Assembly (NCBI RefSeq): GCF_045788535.1
Contig: NZ_CP074074.1
Coordinates: 806,001 to 870,000, forward strand
Source: Allotamlana fucoidanivorans
GTDB taxonomy: Bacteria; Bacteroidota; Bacteroidia; Flavobacteriales; Flavobacteriaceae
DNA: 64,000 bases
Direction: 5' to 3'
A model generated the notes under the pieces. The model had not been told where the DNA came from. It ran no database searches and was given only the letters and a program-made list of their open reading frames with translations. Of this stretch, positions 62,045-64,000 are shown in pieces; within the stretch, counting starts at the first letter, position 1; every line of letters begins with the position of its first letter. Both the position numbers and the translations under genes were made by a program.

Positions 62045-63610
62045 TCACCATCTAAAATCAAGATGCTTTCTGGGGCTAATAACAAGTCCTATTATGCCTT
62101 TATACATGCAAAAATGAGTTTGCAGACTTGCCGCCCCACTTTTACTGTGTTTTTCTATGAATTTCAAGTACTTTTTAAGGTTGTAGGCTATGGCCGAGAG
62201 CTGCATACACTTATTAGCTTGCTTAATGCCAATGGTATTGACTTTCCTAAGTCCCATAAACTGGGTTAAGGTTCCAAATACGGGCTCTACTGTGCTTTGT
62301 CGCTTGGCTTTCATATAGCGCCCCTGTGGACTATTTACACGCCCAATGTTTCGCTCATACTCCGCGCGGTAATACGTTACGGTGAATTTCTTTTCCTGGG
62401 CACTCTTACCTAAACACTCACGGCGGATTGGACAATCGATACACACTTTCTTTGAGGCGCGGTATTCTTTCTTCTTGGTGTGGTTCTTTGTTTCATAAAA
62501 CACCTTTTTAAAAGGAATGATCTTACCTTGTGAGCAAACATAATAATCTTGGGTTTCATTATAGGTAAACCCGTCTGGACAGCCTTTATAAGTCCCATGT
62601 GCCGGAATAAAACTCTTTAAATTCCTCCCTTCCAGAAAGGCGTAATTCTCTCCACTGCTATACCCGGTATCGGCCACACAGTTTTCCCAGACTAATCCTG
62701 ATCGGCATAAGCGACGTTGTACGCGAACCACGATGTCTGCTAATTGTTGATTATCTTTTCCATCGGCATGATAAGCCTTAATATCACTAATCACATGATG
62801 AGCTGTATCTACCGTAAGCTGACTTTGGTAATTCAGCTTTCTGGCTTTACCCGGTTTAACACTAATGCGGGCATCGGGGTCTGTTGGGCTGTAGTGGGTT
62901 TTGTTACTGGTATATCTGCTGCCTTTATTGCCCGCTCCGGGACGCTGGTCCTGTTCCTTTGCCCATTTACTGTTTCTGCTTTTTATGGCTTGTAACTCCT
63001 TAGCACTGGCCGATAAAGTTTGCTGATCAATATCCGCTTTGTTGCCTTTAGCCTGACGTAGCGGTTGGTCTTTATCACGTTTACTGATATGGCGGATTTT
63101 TCGCAGGTGGCTGTCCAAATCTGCTTCTGGGACTTTGAGTTCCAAACTGTCCATAGAAGCATTGGCCTTGACAGGGGCACTGTCAATGGCCTGAGTATGC
63201 CCACTGACCATTCCGGCAGATACACAAAGCTCAAAAACTCTGCCAAATACCGCTTCAAATACAGACTCCGGAAACAATCCTCGAGTACGACTGATGGTAG
63301 AATGCCATGGTAATTCTTCATCAATATCATAACCTAGAAAATAAAGAATATCCAAACGCATACTGCAATGCTCGATGAGCTTGCGGTCGCTGGTGATGTT
63401 TTCCAGATACCCCACCAGACAAAGTTTAAAAAACACCACAGGATCTATGCTCTTTTGACCACTGCTACCATAATATCCTTTGGTTTCTTGATACAGAAAC
63501 TCTAATTGTAAAACACCCTTTAATCGGCGATAGAAATTGTGCTCTGGTACACGAACACTTAACTGAAAATTGTTGAATAATTTCTCCTGATACTCTTTTT
63601 TGCCTTGCAT
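62045..63610 (-). CDS. tnp: IS1182-family DDE transposase
   Basis: A 521-residue transposase, apparently intact. The N-terminal helical domain (GQKSIDPVVFFKLCLVGYLE, then LPWHSTISRTR) is typical of IS1182 and IS5-like enzymes. The DDE triad is Asp143 in TQAIDSAPVKANAS, Asp314 in VADTGYSSGENY and Glu442 in STVEPVFGTLTQFMGLR. A Cys cluster (YVCSQG and VCIDCPIRRECLG) lies between the second Asp and the Glu. Length and full reading frame suggest a recently active element. Confidence 0.93.
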   Translation of the reverse strand: MQGKKEYQEKLFNNFQLSVRVPEHNFYRRLKGVLQLEFLYQETKGYYGSSGQKSIDPVVFFKLCLVGYLENITSDRKLIEHCSMRLDILYFLGYDIDEELPWHSTISRTRGLFPESVFEAVFGRVFELCVSAGMVSGHTQAIDSAPVKANASMDSLELKVPEADLDSHLRKIRHISKRDKDQPLRQAKGNKADIDQQTLSASAKELQAIKSRNSKWAKEQDQRPGAGNKGSRYTSNKTHYSPTDPDARISVKPGKARKLNYQSQLTVDTAHHVISDIKAYHADGKDNQQLADIVVRVQRRLCRSGLVWENCVADTGYSSGENYAFLEGRNLKSFIPAHGTYKGCPDGFTYNETQDYYVCSQGKIIPFKKVFYETKNHTKKKEYRASKKVCIDCPIRRECLGKSAQEKKFTVTYYRAEYERNIGRVNSPQGRYMKAKRQSTVEPVFGTLTQFMGLRKVNTIGIKQANKCMQLSAIAYNLKKYLKFIEKHSKSGAASLQTHFCMYKGIIGLVISPRKHLDFRW

Positions 63611-63679
63611 TATTAAACATAAGAATTATAATACAATTTATGAAATTTTATCTTATATTTATCACGTTGTGCAACAGGC

Positions 63680-63803
63680 ACAATGGCTATAAGTAATTGC
63701 TTGTTCTCGCCTACTTCTGAAAATCCTAGCGGATTTTCAGTTCGGTGTGTACTTGCTAAATTAAGTGCTAACCCACGCAACTACTCATAGCCGAAACGTT
63801 GGC
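63680..63803. repeat. right part of palindrome copy C, before cassette 3
   Basis: From the target duplicate to gttggc. ggctataagtaattgc (63685-63700) pairs with gcaactactcatagcc (63777-63792) at 14 of 16 positions, and the inner hairpin ctgaaaatcc-tagc-ggattttcag (63717-63740) is perfect. The missing left end (gccaacaatgg) is at 61951-61961, across the IS. Confidence 0.8.
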
Positions 63804-63807
63804 GGTA
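63798..63807. repeat. left boundary decamer of cassette 3
   Basis: gttggcggta follows the pattern of the other cassette starts. Its predicted partner taccgccaac should lie downstream outside the window. Confidence 0.55.
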
Positions 63808-63851
63808 ATATTGAGAGACCGCCGTGCACATGGAATAGACTAAAATAATAA

Positions 63852-64000
63852 ATGAAAAAACAGATATTTTACTTTGGCAAAACAACAAAATGGGATAGGA
63901 TTACAATTTTCTTGTATTTAGTCTTATCTATTGGATTAACAGTTTATTACAGGAATAATCCTCTTAACTATAAATTGCACAGAGATATTTTATTTGCGTA
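63852..64000 (+). CDS. Membrane protein of unknown function, 5' part only (cassette 3)
   Basis: ATG 63852 opens a frame that runs off the right edge after 49 codons. It begins MKKQIFYFGKTTKWD, followed by one hydrophobic helix (ITIFLYLVLSIGLTVYY). The start is 44 bp after the cassette boundary decamer. Too short to assign a family. Confidence 0.6.
   Translation, partial: MKKQIFYFGKTTKWDRITIFLYLVLSIGLTVYYRNNPLNYKLHRDILFA

Larger units (their letters stand above)
61962..63679 (-). mobile_element. IS1182-family insertion sequence
   Basis: About 1718 bp holding one transposase gene. The outermost bases (tagccgttgcac on the left, and gcctgttgcac read inward from the right) form short imperfect inverted repeats around gttgcac. 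The 7-bp sequence acaatgg occurs immediately outside both ends (61955-61961 and 63680-63686), a likely target duplication. Removing the element restores a continuous palindromic repeat. The exact ends are inferred by eye. Confidence 0.75.

Noticed and set aside
60001..64000. Prophage or integrative element with tRNA attachment site
   Set aside because: No integrase, phage structural gene or repeated tRNA 3' end was found in the window.
1..64000. CRISPR array or cas genes
   Set aside because: No regularly spaced direct repeats and no Cas-like proteins were seen.

Overview
The window is AT-rich chromosomal DNA from a member of the Bacteroidota, almost certainly a marine-type Flavobacteriaceae; I cannot name the genus. 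The evidence is the promoter type (repeated TAnnTTTG -7 boxes, several with TTG/TTTG about 19-20 bp upstream), the near absence of Shine-Dalgarno sequences, two secreted proteases with C-terminal type IX secretion sorting domains, an OlsF-type fused ornithine-lipid synthase, a CzcA-TolC fusion efflux pump, and core genes typical of the group.

Layout. 1-5500: the 5' end of mutY, hup (HU), a 30-residue extremely basic protein, rng, a Tas-like aldo/keto reductase, and an xth-ompA pair. 5600-15050: a very large outer-membrane-type protein, then a heavy-metal efflux operon (His-rich secreted protein, CzcA-type RND pump fused to its TolC partner, membrane-fusion lipoprotein). 15050-19520: an M28 peptidase and the sdhC-sdhA-sdhB operon. 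19630-27610: a TIG/zincin protease with T9SS tail, aminopeptidase P, aspartate kinase divergent from an ACT-like protein, an alpha/beta hydrolase, two tandem small Cys-pair proteins, and thiL. 27800-33490: a SUF iron-sulfur operon (sufA-sufB-lipoprotein-sufC-sufD-sufS) behind a near-consensus promoter. 33640-39500: an M43-type protease lipoprotein, fbp, GNAT plus a second aspartate kinase, and olsF. 39530-41010: a small arsenic-type cluster (arsR, DUF6428-like, arsC-like) without an efflux pump. 41170-51850: a GH3 glucosidase, then a mostly minus-strand run of small and housekeeping genes (TM2, TSUP, two VOC, DUF1801, a D-2-hydroxyacid dehydrogenase, mgtE, rsmA, DUF4286, TPR, lipoprotein). 52100-59780: serS, ribF, a reprolysin-like T9SS protease, pth, rplY and prs.

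After tRNA-Leu(CAA) at 59923-60004 the character changes. The DNA becomes gene-poor and accessory: a small gene broken by an in-frame stop, then two ORFs of unknown function and the start of a third, separated by long imperfect palindromes of about 120-130 bp. The first two ORFs are each bracketed by their own matching inverted decamers (gttggcaaac/gtttgccaac, and gttggcaata/tattgccaac). The second palindrome has been interrupted by an IS1182-family element of about 1.7 kb with a probable 7-bp target duplication. This array looks like mobile gene cassettes, reminiscent of integron attC arrays but without the canonical attC core and without an integrase in view. It is the best candidate here for an undescribed system.

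Functional links: prs, rplY and pth, and the suf genes, are compact co-directional sets. The three secreted zinc proteases, the M28 peptidase and the GH3 enzyme suggest a polymer-degrading lifestyle. The RND operon and ars cluster indicate exposure to metals or metalloids.
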